In this document: piece by piece, positions 10,798 through 19,030 of the stretch
How the letters are laid out: the number at the start of each line of letters is the position of its first letter
Numbering within the stretch: the stretch's first letter is position 1
Source of the DNA: Salinisphaera sp. LB1
GTDB taxonomy: Bacteria; Pseudomonadota; Gammaproteobacteria; Nevskiales; Salinisphaeraceae
Reading direction: 5' to 3'
Length of the DNA: 64,000 bases
Assembly: GCF_003177035.1 (NCBI RefSeq)
Contig: NZ_CP029488.1
Span: 3,788,501 to 3,852,500 of the forward strand
Notes under the pieces: model-generated
Databases searched by the model: none
Told to the model about the DNA's origin: nothing
Seen by the model: the letters and a program-made list of their open reading frames with translations, nothing else
Program-made: the position numbers and the translations under genes

Positions 10798-11352
10798 ATG
10801 AAATACCAATGCCCTAGGGCCTCCAGCCTCATCGGCGCGCGTGCAGGCGCCGGCCTGGCGCTGGCTTGTGCGGCCGCGCTGTCGGCCTGCACCACCGGCC
10901 CGCAATCGGAAAGCGTCCAGAAGACGCTTGAACAGACCACGCCGGCACGCCGGAGCGTGGCCGCGGTCGCGCTGGCACAGGCCGGCGATCGCTACGCCCC
11001 GCACATGGCGGGCCCGGATCAGTTCGACGACAGCGGGCTCGCCTACTACGCCTACCGCCAGAACGGCCGCGCGCTGCCGCGCAGTCTTGCCGACCAACTC
11101 GATGCCGGCCAACCGATCCCGCTGGCGCAAGCCCAACCCGGCGACCTCGTCTTCTTCCGCACCGACAGCAAGGACGGGCGCGGCCGCCTGACCGTGGGCG
11201 TGGTGGTCGACCCGAACGTGGCCGTCATCGCCGTGCCCGGCGCATCGGCCCAGGGGGGCGGCGTGCGCCGGATCAAGCTGGACGGCCGGTACTGGTCGCA
11301 GCGCATGGTGGGCGTGTCGCGCATCCTGCCGGACCGGAACACCTCGTCATAG
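10798..11352 (+). CDS. Lipoprotein with NlpC/P60-like fold lacking catalytic residues
   Basis: A 184-residue envelope protein. Signal peptide with lipobox LSAC (lipidated Cys31). Residues ~52-180 follow the NlpC/P60 pattern: QFDDSGLAYYAYRQNGRALP then QPGDLVFF. In active enzymes the first motif reads FDCSG and the later one HVGIY; here Asp78 (codon GAC) replaces Cys and LTVGVVVD lacks the His. The protein is therefore predicted to bind rather than cut peptidoglycan peptides (inference). A bidirectional terminator separates it from rplS. Confidence 0.75.
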   Translation: MKYQCPRASSLIGARAGAGLALACAAALSACTTGPQSESVQKTLEQTTPARRSVAAVALAQAGDRYAPHMAGPDQFDDSGLAYYAYRQNGRALPRSLADQLDAGQPIPLAQAQPGDLVFFRTDSKDGRGRLTVGVVVDPNVAVIAVPGASAQGGGVRRIKLDGRYWSQRMVGVSRILPDRNTSS

Positions 11353-11410
11353 CGGTGGTTCGACCGGCCCGGGCCCGGCGCGGATTATCCGTGCACCGGA
11401 ATCCAACGAA

Positions 11411-11437
11411 AAAAGGCGTCTCGAAAGACGCCTTTTT
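11411..11437. terminator. Bidirectional terminator between the lipoprotein gene and rplS
   Basis: AAAAGGCGTCT and AGACGCCTTTT form an 11-bp stem with loop CGAA, A-rich on the left and T-rich on the right. It serves the plus-strand lipoprotein gene and the end of the minus-strand trmD-rplS unit. Confidence 0.9.
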
Positions 11438-11467
11438 CCCAATCGGCCGCGGATGCCGCAGGCGAAG

Positions 11468-11815
11468 CTACAGCTTTTCGCGGATACGCGCCGATTTGCC
11501 GCTGCGCTGACGCAGGAAGTAAAGCTTGGCGCGGCGCACGTCACCACGGCGCAGCACCTTGATCTCGGCAATACCCGGCGAGAAGGTCTGGAACACGCGC
11601 TCCACCCCTTCGCCGTGCGATACCTTGCGCACCGTGAAGGCCGAGTTCAGGCCGCGGTTGCGCTTGGCGATCACCACGCCCTCAAAGGCCTGCAGACGCT
11701 CGCGATCGCCTTCGACCACGCGCACCTGGACGACCACGGTATCACCGGCGGAGAAATCCGGGATATTCTTGCCGCTTTGCTGCTCGGCGTCCAATTCGTC
11801 GATGATGTTGCTCAT
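11468..11815 (-). CDS. rplS: 50S ribosomal protein L19
   Basis: 115 residues with the L19 pattern: [23 protein letters not shown] early, then [13 protein letters not shown] and [16 protein letters not shown]. Structural protein at the 30S-50S interface. Last gene of the rpsP-rimM-trmD-rplS cluster, which here is interrupted upstream by an IS element. A terminator follows. Confidence 0.97.
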   Translation of the reverse strand: MSNIIDELDAEQQSGKNIPDFSAGDTVVVQVRVVEGDRERLQAFEGVVIAKRNRGLNSAFTVRKVSHGEGVERVFQTFSPGIAEIKVLRRGDVRRAKLYFLRQRSGKSARIREKL

Positions 11816-11928
11816 GGCCTGCCTCTGAAATCGTAGGTTGTCCGCCGTGGGTGGGCGTTCAAAGTCGGCGGATTATACCGGAAAGAACGCGGCTTTGGGG
11901 ACCCCTGGCGGGAATTATTTGGGGTTTT

Positions 11929-12690
11929 TCATGATCGCGGCGTACGGTCGGCATATTCGCCGATGAACTCGGCCAACAGTGCCTGCTGGCGCGGGTCCAG
12001 CTCGATGCCGTCGAGCAGGTCCGGACGTCGCAGCCAAGTGCGGCCGAGGGCCTGCTTCTCTCGCCATCGCGCGATTTTCGCATGATCGCCCGATAACAAA
12101 ACGTCCGGAACCGCCCCGCCAACATCGCCGGGCGGCCGCGTGTAATGCGGATGATCGAGGATGGTGCCGGCGAACGAATCCTCGGCCGCCGAGCGCGCAT
12201 CACCGAGCACGCCGTCGACCAGCCGGGCCACGGCGTCGATGATCATCATCGCCGGCAGTTCACCGCCCGAGAGCACCACATCCCCGGCCGAAATCTCGGC
12301 GTCCACATAGCGATCGATGAACCGCTGATCGATGCCTTCATAGCGCCCGCACACCAGAACAAAGCCGGAGCCTTCGGCCAGGCGCTCCGCCCAGCGCTGA
12401 TCGAAGCGTTCGCCCTGCGGCGACATGAGCAGCACCGGCGCCGGCCGCGCGTCGCCACGCCGGTGCGCCACGGCCTCGAGCGTGGCCACCAGCGGCGCGT
12501 TCTGCATGACCATGCCCGGCCCCCCGCCGTAGGGGCGGTCATCGACGCGCCGCGTGGGATGGGTCGTGTAGTCGCGCGGATTCCAGGCCGCCAGCGAAAG
12601 ACGCCCCTCGCGCAACCCGCGCCCGACCACACCGTAGCGCTCGATTTCGAGCAGCCATTCGGGAAACAGCGTGATGGCATCGATATGCAT
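11929..12690 (-). CDS. trmD: tRNA (guanine37-N1)-methyltransferase
   Basis: Makes m1G37 in tRNAs, which prevents frameshifting; essential in most bacteria. The 253-residue protein begins MHIDAITLFPE, the canonical TrmD start, at ATG 12690. It has the GGGPGMVMQ motif and the trefoil-knot SAM site (VCGRYEGIDQR, then GDVVLSGGELP). Upstream only about 110 bp remain before the IS481 element, so its normal cotranscription with rpsP-rimM is broken and a local or IS-derived promoter is needed. Confidence 0.96.
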   Translation of the reverse strand: MHIDAITLFPEWLLEIERYGVVGRGLREGRLSLAAWNPRDYTTHPTRRVDDRPYGGGPGMVMQNAPLVATLEAVAHRRGDARPAPVLLMSPQGERFDQRWAERLAEGSGFVLVCGRYEGIDQRFIDRYVDAEISAGDVVLSGGELPAMMIIDAVARLVDGVLGDARSAAEDSFAGTILDHPHYTRPPGDVGGAVPDVLLSGDHAKIARWREKQALGRTWLRRPDLLDGIELDPRQQALLAEFIGEYADRTPRS

Positions 12691-12794
12691 GGGGCGGAAA
12701 CTCGGCTGGCGGCATGGGCATCGCGGATTCGAGTCTGCCATGGCGGCGCGGGCGTCGCGGCCCATCAGGGCCGGCTCCGGGCCATTTGACGGGC

Positions 12795-12800
12795 CCTAGA
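12795..12800. repeat. Target-site duplication, left copy (CCTAGA)
   Basis: CCTAGA flanks the IS481 element here and at 13830-13835. It fits the NCTAGN target consensus known for IS481. Confidence 0.9.
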
Positions 12801-13829
12801 TGTGATCTTTCAGTAGGTTGTTCATCCGAGCCGACCGCCCTGAAACTGATGGGTGTCGAATCCTTCAAGCTTCAGGAGTGACCCGGATGAACACCCACAA
12901 GAATGCGCGTTTGACCGTTCATGGTCGAGACCTGTTGGTCCGTCGAATCCTTCAACATGGTCAGCGCCCGGTCGAAGCGGCGCAGGCCATGGGCGTGAGC
13001 GCGCGGACCGCTTACAAGTGGCTGGCCCGATATCGCGAGCACGGTCAGTCCGGCTTGTATGAACGCAGTTCGCGACCGGCTCGTTGCCCCCATCGGCTAT
13101 CCGAGGCAACCCGGCAGCGGATCGTGGCCTTGCGGCGTGAGCGGCGTATCTATCGCGCGATCAGTCGCGAACTGGGCGTGCCCGTGACCACGATCGCACG
13201 CGTGCTTCAGCGAGCCGGCCTGAACCGACTGTCCGCGCTGGATCCCGCGCCGCCGGTCAAGCGCTATACCCGCGAGGCACCCGGCGATCTGCTGCATCTC
13301 GATATCAAGAAGCTCGGCCGCTTCGAGCGCCCCGGTCACCGCGTGACCGGCAATCGACAAGCCGGACGTTCACGCGGCGCAGGCTGGGACCATGTCCACG
13401 TGGCCATCGACGATCACAGCCGCGTCAGTCACGCGACAATCTGGCCGGATGAAACGGGACCGAGTGCCGTTCGCGCCCTGATAGCCGCTTTGCGCTATTA
13501 CCGGCACCTGGGCGTACGATTCGACCGCGTGCTGACCGATAACGGCGGCTGTTACAAGTCGGCTGTCTTCGCCAAGGCCTGTCGGCGACTCGGGCTCAAA
13601 CACAAGAGGACACGGCCCTACCGGCCGCGCACCAACGGCAAAGCCGAGCGGCTGATCCAGACCGCGCTGCACGAATGGGCCTATGCTCGCGCCTATGACA
13701 ATGCCGATCAGCGTGCCGCCCATCTGCCCCACTGGCTGCATGACTATAACTGGCATCGCCCCCATGCCAGTCTCGACTACCACACACCCATCAGCACCCT
13801 CGGCCTGAACAACCTGGTGGCTTTACACA
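12801..13829 (+). mobile_element. IS481-family insertion sequence, 1029 bp
   Basis: The element starts TGTG and ends CACA. Imperfect terminal inverted repeats of about 30 bp share TGTG, then AGGTTGTTCA at the same offset, then CGAG. A single transposase gene fills it. It is flanked by the 6-bp duplication CCTAGA. It is inserted between rimM and trmD, oriented against them. The intact ends, intact frame and perfect duplication suggest a recent and possibly active copy. Confidence 0.93.
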
Positions 13830-13834
13830 CCTAG
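12887..13834 (+). CDS. IS481-family transposase (DDE)
   Basis: 315 residues. An N-terminal HTH (VRRILQHGQRPVEAAQAMGV) and a second HTH region (SRELGVPVTTIARVLQRAGL) precede an rve integrase core: LHLDIKKLGRF (first Asp), RVLTDNGGCY (second Asp) and TRPYRPRTNGKAER (Glu). ATG 12887 has AGGAG nine nt upstream, better than the ATG at 12818, which lies in the terminal repeat. Its TAG stop (13832-13834) lies in the duplicated host target, not in the element. Confidence 0.93.
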   Translation: MNTHKNARLTVHGRDLLVRRILQHGQRPVEAAQAMGVSARTAYKWLARYREHGQSGLYERSSRPARCPHRLSEATRQRIVALRRERRIYRAISRELGVPVTTIARVLQRAGLNRLSALDPAPPVKRYTREAPGDLLHLDIKKLGRFERPGHRVTGNRQAGRSRGAGWDHVHVAIDDHSRVSHATIWPDETGPSAVRALIAALRYYRHLGVRFDRVLTDNGGCYKSAVFAKACRRLGLKHKRTRPYRPRTNGKAERLIQTALHEWAYARAYDNADQRAAHLPHWLHDYNWHRPHASLDYHTPISTLGLNNLVALHT

Positions 13835-13835
13835 A
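13830..13835. repeat. Target-site duplication, right copy (CCTAGA)
   Basis: Second copy of CCTAGA. Its CTAG core supplies the stop codon of the transposase on the plus strand and of rimM on the minus strand. Confidence 0.9.
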
Positions 13836-14367
13836 ACTCCGGATCCCAATCGACCCGGATCGTCCCGGCATCGGGATCGACCTCGGTGACGAATTCGTCG
13901 ACGACCAGCGGGATCAGGCGCTCGCGCTCACCGCGGACCACAAGCACATCGTTGGCCCCGGTTTCCATCATCGCCGTCACGCGCCCGAGCGGAACACCGT
14001 CCACGGTGACCACACTCAGGCCGACAAGATCGAACCAGTAATACGCGCCGGGTTCCGGATCGGGCATATCACCACGATCGACCGCAATATCGAACTCGAG
14101 CAGCTCGACCGCGGCATCGCGGTCGGCCAACGGTTCACCGTCGGCATCGGCGAGCTGGGCGACGAGCGTCTTGCCCTGCACCCGGCCCTCGACGAGCCGG
14201 TAGCCGCGCCGATCGGCCTCGGGCCCGATCCACCAACGCTCGTAGTCGAGGATCGCCTCGGCCGGGCGGGTGTAGGAATACACCTTGATCCAGCCGCGAA
14301 CGCCGAACAGGCCATTCACACGGCCGAGTACGACGGGGCGATGCGGCGCCGTACCGGCCACGGTCAA
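13831..14367 (-). CDS. rimM: Ribosome maturation factor RimM
   Basis: 178 residues that bind S19 and assist 30S assembly. N-terminal RimM domain (VVLGRVNGLFGVRGWIKV) and C-terminal PRC-barrel domain (YYWFDLVGLSVV), ending DWDPEF, the usual end of RimM proteins, so the insertion did not truncate it. The TAG stop overlaps the IS481 target duplication. The start lies 3 bp from the rpsP stop, typical of this operon. Confidence 0.95.
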   Translation of the reverse strand: MTVAGTAPHRPVVLGRVNGLFGVRGWIKVYSYTRPAEAILDYERWWIGPEADRRGYRLVEGRVQGKTLVAQLADADGEPLADRDAAVELLEFDIAVDRGDMPDPEPGAYYWFDLVGLSVVTVDGVPLGRVTAMMETGANDVLVVRGERERLIPLVVDEFVTEVDPDAGTIRVDWDPEF

Positions 14368-14370
14368 GAC

Positions 14371-14766
14371 TTAGCTGGAAGCCTGCTCGCCCTGCGGCGC
14401 CGTTTCGCCTTCCGGACCCGCTTCCGACACGTCGCCGGTCGCGCCGGCCGGCACGGTCTGCGCCTTGGCTTCCTTGGCCTTGGACTCGGGCGGCGTAACG
14501 CGCGGCGCGGCCTCGCCTTCGCCGTGACGGTTGAAGGACTTGACCAGGTTGGTCACGCGCTCGGAAAGCTGCGCGCCCTGGCCCTTCCAGTATTCGATGC
14601 GCTCGATATCAAGACGCAGCGGGACTTCGCCACCGACCGCCACCGGGTTGAAGAAACCGAGGCGCTCGATGTAGCGACCGTCGCGTGCGTTGGCCTTGTG
14701 CGTGGCCACGATGTGATAGAAGGGCTTCTTCTTCGCGCCCGAGCGTGCTAGCCGGATTTTGACCAT
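14371..14766 (-). CDS. rpsP: 30S ribosomal protein S16 with acidic C-terminal extension
   Basis: Starts [20 protein letters not shown], canonical S16. The conserved domain ends near residue 85 and is followed by ~45 residues rich in Glu, Ala, Gly and Pro, so the protein is 131 residues against ~82 in E. coli. First gene of the rpsP-rimM unit, 121 bp downstream of ffh on the same strand. In-frame codons upstream of ATG 14766 show no S16 similarity. Confidence 0.96.
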   Translation of the reverse strand: MVKIRLARSGAKKKPFYHIVATHKANARDGRYIERLGFFNPVAVGGEVPLRLDIERIEYWKGQGAQLSERVTNLVKSFNRHGEGEAAPRVTPPESKAKEAKAQTVPAGATGDVSEAGPEGETAPQGEQASS

Positions 14767-14887
14767 AGCCGTTTTATCGCCGTTGAGAATTCGTGTGCGC
14801 ACGGATTCGTCCGCGCGCGGTTTGAAGGACGCGCATTGTACGTCAATACGCGCAAAATGGAAGCCTGCGGCAACCAAAACTACCGGG

Positions 14888-16285
14888 TCAGCGCCCCATG
14901 CCGCCCATGCCCGGCGGCAGACCGGGGCCACCACCACCCATGCCGCCGCCCATGCCCTGCATGGCGCGCATCATTTTCTTCATGCCGCCGCCCTTCATTT
15001 TCTTCATCATCTTGCGCATTTGCGTGTGCTGCTTGAGCAGGCGGTTGATGTCCTGGACCTGGGTGCCGGAGCCGGCCGCGATGCGGCGCTTGCGCGAGGC
15101 CTTGATCACGTCCGGAAAGGATTTCTCCTGCTTGGTCATGGAATCGACGATCGCCAGCATGCGCTTGACCTGGGTCTCGTCGGCGGCCGCGGCCATGCCC
15201 TTGGGCATCTGCGCGCCGCCGGGCATCTTTTCCATCAAGGCGCCGATGCCGCCCATCTCCTGCATCTGGCGCAACTGATCGGCCAGATCGTCGAGGTCGA
15301 AGCCCTTGCCCTTCTTGAGCTTCTTGGCGAGTTTCTCGGCCTTGTCGCGATCGACCTTCTGCTCGGCTTCCTCGACCAGCGACAGCACGTCGCCCATGCC
15401 CAGGATGCGCGAGGCCACGCGGTCGGGATGGAAGGGTTCGAGTGCGTCGAGCTTCTCGCCGGTACCGAGGAACTTGATCGGTTTGCCGGTGATCTGGCGC
15501 ACCGACAGTGCCGCCCCGCCGCGGGCGTCGCCATCGACCTTGGTCAGCACCACACCGGTCAGCGGCAGCGCATCGCCAAAGGCCTTGGCCGTGTTGGCTG
15601 CGTCCTGGCCGGTCATCGAGTCGACCACGAACAGCGTCTCGATCGGGTCGAGCGTGTCGTGCAGCGCGCGCACCTCGGCCATCATCTTCTCGTCGATGCC
15701 CAGGCGCCCGGCCGTATCGACGATCAGAACGTCATAAAAACCCTTGCGCGCCGCATCAAGCGCCGATTTCGCGATCTTGACCGGCTTGTCGCCCGACGAA
15801 CTGGGATGGAAATCCACGCCGACATCCGAGGCCACGCGTTCCAGCTGGTCGATGGCCGCCGGCCGATACACGTCGGCCGAGACCACCAGCACGGATTTCT
15901 TCTCGCGCTGCTTGAGATAGCGCGACAGCTTGCCCACCGACGTGGTCTTGCCCGAGCCCTGCAGGCCGGCCATGAGCACCACCGCCGGCGGCCTGGTCTT
16001 GAGATTGAGCGACTCGTTGGCTTCGCCCAGCAAATTCGTGAGCTCGTCGCGCACGATCTTGACCAATGCCTGGCCCGGCGTGAGGCTGGTCATCACCTCG
16101 GAGCCGACCGCGCGTGCACGGATATCCTCGACGAACTGCTTGACCACCGGCAGCGCGACATCGGCTTCGAGCAACGCCATGCGCACTTCGCGCAGGGTAG
16201 CCTTGATGTTGTCCTCGGTCAGCCGGCCGCGGCCCGACAGCGTCTTGAGACTGCGATTGAGGCGATCACTTAGAGAGTCGAACAT
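14888..16285 (-). CDS. ffh: Signal recognition particle protein Ffh
   Basis: SRP54 GTPase, which with 4.5S RNA targets nascent membrane proteins. The 465-residue product has an N domain from [10 protein letters not shown] domain with [16 protein letters not shown] and [10 protein letters not shown], and a Met-rich M domain from about 300. The end is a Met/Gly-rich run ([21 protein letters not shown]-like). ATG 16285 matches the family N-terminus. It is divergent from ypjD across 274 bp, a layout widespread in gammaproteobacteria. Confidence 0.97.
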   Translation of the reverse strand: MFDSLSDRLNRSLKTLSGRGRLTEDNIKATLREVRMALLEADVALPVVKQFVEDIRARAVGSEVMTSLTPGQALVKIVRDELTNLLGEANESLNLKTRPPAVVLMAGLQGSGKTTSVGKLSRYLKQREKKSVLVVSADVYRPAAIDQLERVASDVGVDFHPSSSGDKPVKIAKSALDAARKGFYDVLIVDTAGRLGIDEKMMAEVRALHDTLDPIETLFVVDSMTGQDAANTAKAFGDALPLTGVVLTKVDGDARGGAALSVRQITGKPIKFLGTGEKLDALEPFHPDRVASRILGMGDVLSLVEEAEQKVDRDKAEKLAKKLKKGKGFDLDDLADQLRQMQEMGGIGALMEKMPGGAQMPKGMAAAADETQVKRMLAIVDSMTKQEKSFPDVIKASRKRRIAAGSGTQVQDINRLLKQHTQMRKMMKKMKGGGMKKMMRAMQGMGGGMGGGGPGLPPGMGGMGR

Positions 16286-16559
16286 GGCAACGCGTCTTCG
16301 GTGTAATCCGGCGCCCATTATAACGGTCGTGGGAAGTCTGTCGTGAGCCGGCGCGCGATCCGACGCCGCGGCGAGGCGCGCCACCGGGCCGGCAGGCCCG
16401 GCCTGGCTTGTCCCGACAGGCGCACTGCGCGCTGGCACGCGCCGCGGTGCGCCCGCACCTGATCGGCCTCGGTCGCGCCCCCGATGCCGCAAACGTCAGC
16501 AGCCCGCGCCGAAAATACGGCAGAATACGACGCATGAGATTACCCTCACCCATCCCCCG

Positions 16560-17366
16560 ATGACCTTCGTCATCATCGAAGTGCTGCTTGCCGCGGCCGC
16601 CTATGCCGCCGCGACCTACGCCGTCTACCAGCATCATGCAGCGGGCGCGCCCTACCTGCGCGTGACCCTGCTCGCGGGCCTGGGCCTGGTGATGCATGTG
16701 ATCGCGCTGATACACATGACGCTGCATACCGGCGCGATGATCATTGGCGTGGGCTCCGCGCTGTCATTGTTCGCCTGGCAGGCCGCGCTGCTGCTCTGGC
16801 TGTTCTCGCTCAAGCGCTCGATCGGCGCCCTGGGGCTGGTGATGTATCCCGTGGCCGGCCTGTGCGCGATCGCCGGTCTGCTCGTGCCGGACCCGAACGG
16901 CGCCCACGAGCCGCTGAGCTGGCCGCTGCAAATCCATATCGTGCTGTCCATGCTCGCCTACGGCCTGCTCACACTGGGCGCGGTACAGGCGGCGGTGCTC
17001 TCGCTGCAGCATCGCCAGCTGCGCCAGCATCCGCCGTCGGGGCTGTTCACCACGCTGCCGCCGTTGCAGACGATGGAGACGCTGCTGTTCCGCCTGATTA
17101 GCGCGGGCTTTTTCATGCTCAGCCTGGCAATCGCCACGGGCGCTCTATTCATCAGTCATCTGTTCGAACAGCACCTGGCGCACAAGGCGCTGCTGTCGGT
17201 CGCGGCCTGGCTGGTGTTCGCCATTCTGCTGTTCGGGCGCTGGCGCTACGGCTGGCGCGGGCGGGTCGCGGTACGCGGCGTGATGATCGGTTATGTGGTG
17301 CTGGTGCTGGCGTATTTCGGCAGCAAGTTGGTGCTCGAGCTGATTCTGGGCGAACATTGGTGGTAG
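16560..17366 (+). CDS. ypjD: Inner-membrane protein YpjD, CcsA/cytochrome c assembly family
   Basis: 268 residues, almost entirely hydrophobic, with about eight transmembrane segments. Several His residues stand near membrane boundaries (HVIALIHMTLH, LQIHIVLSML, HLFEQHLAHK), as in CcsA/HemX-type proteins. The role of YpjD is poorly defined. It is followed 52 bp later by the CNNM/CorC-family gene, the same ffh-ypjD-yfjD grouping as in E. coli. Confidence 0.88.
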   Translation: MTFVIIEVLLAAAAYAAATYAVYQHHAAGAPYLRVTLLAGLGLVMHVIALIHMTLHTGAMIIGVGSALSLFAWQAALLLWLFSLKRSIGALGLVMYPVAGLCAIAGLLVPDPNGAHEPLSWPLQIHIVLSMLAYGLLTLGAVQAAVLSLQHRQLRQHPPSGLFTTLPPLQTMETLLFRLISAGFFMLSLAIATGALFISHLFEQHLAHKALLSVAAWLVFAILLFGRWRYGWRGRVAVRGVMIGYVVLVLAYFGSKLVLELILGEHWW

Positions 17367-17418
17367 CCGCGGCGTGCGAGCCGCCCGGCCCCTTCATTTG
17401 ATTACGAGCCCGTAGCTG

Positions 17419-18723
17419 TTGGACGCAATCCCCCTGTGGGTGCTATTCGGCATCCTCATCCTGATGCTGATTCTGTCGGCATTCTTCTCCGGCTCCGAAA
17501 CCGGGCTGATGACCGTCAATCGCTATCGCATGAAACACATGGCCAAGAGCGGCCATGGCGGCGCCAGGCGCGCGGCCGACATGCTGGAAGCCCCGGACAA
17601 GCTGATCGGGCTCATCCTGCTCGGCAACAACCTGGTCAACATCATCGCCTCGTCACTGGCGACGGTGATCGGCATCCGCCTGTACGGCGATTTCGGCGTG
17701 GTGTTGTCGACCATCGCGCTGACCATCGTGGTCCTGGTGTTCTCCGAGGTCACGCCCAAGACCTTGTCGGCGTTGTATCCGGAGCGCATCGCGTATCCGG
17801 CGGCCTATGTCTACAAGCCGCTGCTCAAGGTGCTCTGGCCGCTGGTCTATCTGTTCAACTCGGCCGGGCGCGGCGTGCTCTGGCTGTTGCGCGTCTCGCC
17901 GGAAGACGCCGCCGGGCATTCGCTGTCGTCGGAAGAACTGCGCACCGTGGTCACCGAAGCCGGCGCCATGATTCCGCGCCGACACCAGAAGATGCTGCTG
18001 TCGATCCTCGACATGGAGAATGCCACCGTCGAGGACATCATGGTGCCGCGCAACGAGATCGTCGGCATCGACATCAGCAAGCCCTGGCCCGAGATCCTGG
18101 AACAGCTGGTGCACAACCAGCACACGCGGCTGCCGCTGTTCGACGGCTCGATCGACGAAATCAAGGGCATCGTGCACATGCGGCGCCTTCTGGCGCTGAT
18201 CACGAATGACGAACTGGATCAGGATTCGCTGGTTTCGCTGGCGAGCGCGCCCTACTTCATCCCGGAAAGCACGCCGCTCAACCAGCAGTTGCTCAATTTC
18301 CAGAATCAGAAACGCCGGATCGGCTTCGTCGTGGACGAATACGGCGATATCCAGGGCCTGGCCACGCTGGAAGATATTCTCGAAGAGATCGTCGGCGAAT
18401 TCACCACCGACCCACTCACGCGTGTGAAGAACGTCACCATGGACGGCGAGAACAGCTATCGGGTCGACGGCACGGTTTCGATCCGCGCGCTCAATCGCGC
18501 CCTCGGCTGGAAGCTGCCGGTTGACGGGCCGCGCACAATCAACGGCCTGATCACCGAGCAGACCGAAACCATCCCCACCGCCGGCACACGCGTGAAGATC
18601 GGCAAGTATGTATTCGAGATCACCGAAACCAGCGCCAACCTGATTCAGACGGTCCGGATCCAGCCGCCGCGCCGCGTACCGCGCCGGGCCAAGGCCGTGA
18701 GCGAAAACAGCAGCGACAGCTGA
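17419..18723 (+). CDS. yfjD: CNNM/CBS/CorC-domain membrane protein (YfjD-like)
   Basis: 434 residues: DUF21/CNNM membrane domain (1-190, with SAFFSGSETGLM and EVTPKTLSAL), paired CBS domains (about 205-330, with IMVPRNEIVGI and GFVVDEYGDIQGLATLEDILEEIVGE), then a CorC/HlyC domain (345-425). Family members are implicated in Mg2+ homeostasis. TTG at 17421-17419 direction (first base 17419) is the only start that keeps the first membrane helix. It probably forms an operon with ypjD. Confidence 0.9.
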   Translation: MDAIPLWVLFGILILMLILSAFFSGSETGLMTVNRYRMKHMAKSGHGGARRAADMLEAPDKLIGLILLGNNLVNIIASSLATVIGIRLYGDFGVVLSTIALTIVVLVFSEVTPKTLSALYPERIAYPAAYVYKPLLKVLWPLVYLFNSAGRGVLWLLRVSPEDAAGHSLSSEELRTVVTEAGAMIPRRHQKMLLSILDMENATVEDIMVPRNEIVGIDISKPWPEILEQLVHNQHTRLPLFDGSIDEIKGIVHMRRLLALITNDELDQDSLVSLASAPYFIPESTPLNQQLLNFQNQKRRIGFVVDEYGDIQGLATLEDILEEIVGEFTTDPLTRVKNVTMDGENSYRVDGTVSIRALNRALGWKLPVDGPRTINGLITEQTETIPTAGTRVKIGKYVFEITETSANLIQTVRIQPPRRVPRRAKAVSENSSDS

Positions 18724-19030
18724 CCCCGCGCCGGAGATCATCTCGGGCGCCTCACGTTGCGTCGGCCGCTTGTTCCGGGACGATCAGCCGTCGATGAGCG
18801 CCGGGCACACGGATGGCCAGTCGGTCGCGTCGCTGTCACGCCGGTCTGGCGGCGCCACGCGCTTCACGCTGCGTCGTTTCACGGGCGCCTGCGATAGGGA
18901 TCGGCACGCTCGCCGCGCTTGCCGAAGCGACGGCGCCGCTTGGCATGCCTTTGTCCGTCGTCGCGCGACCCCTGACAGCCCACCGGATCGGCGCATCTCC
19001 GGGCCCGAACCGCCGGCCCGGGCATCGGCG
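18724..19030. other. Tail-to-tail spacer between yfjD and radA
   Basis: About 300 bp of very GC-rich DNA between two convergent genes. No credible gene, repeat or hairpin with a T-run was found here. Confidence 0.6.

Noticed and set aside
14759-16273. Long plus-strand frame opposite ffh
   Set aside because: His/Asp-rich antisense translation with no family pattern; ffh on the other strand is certain.
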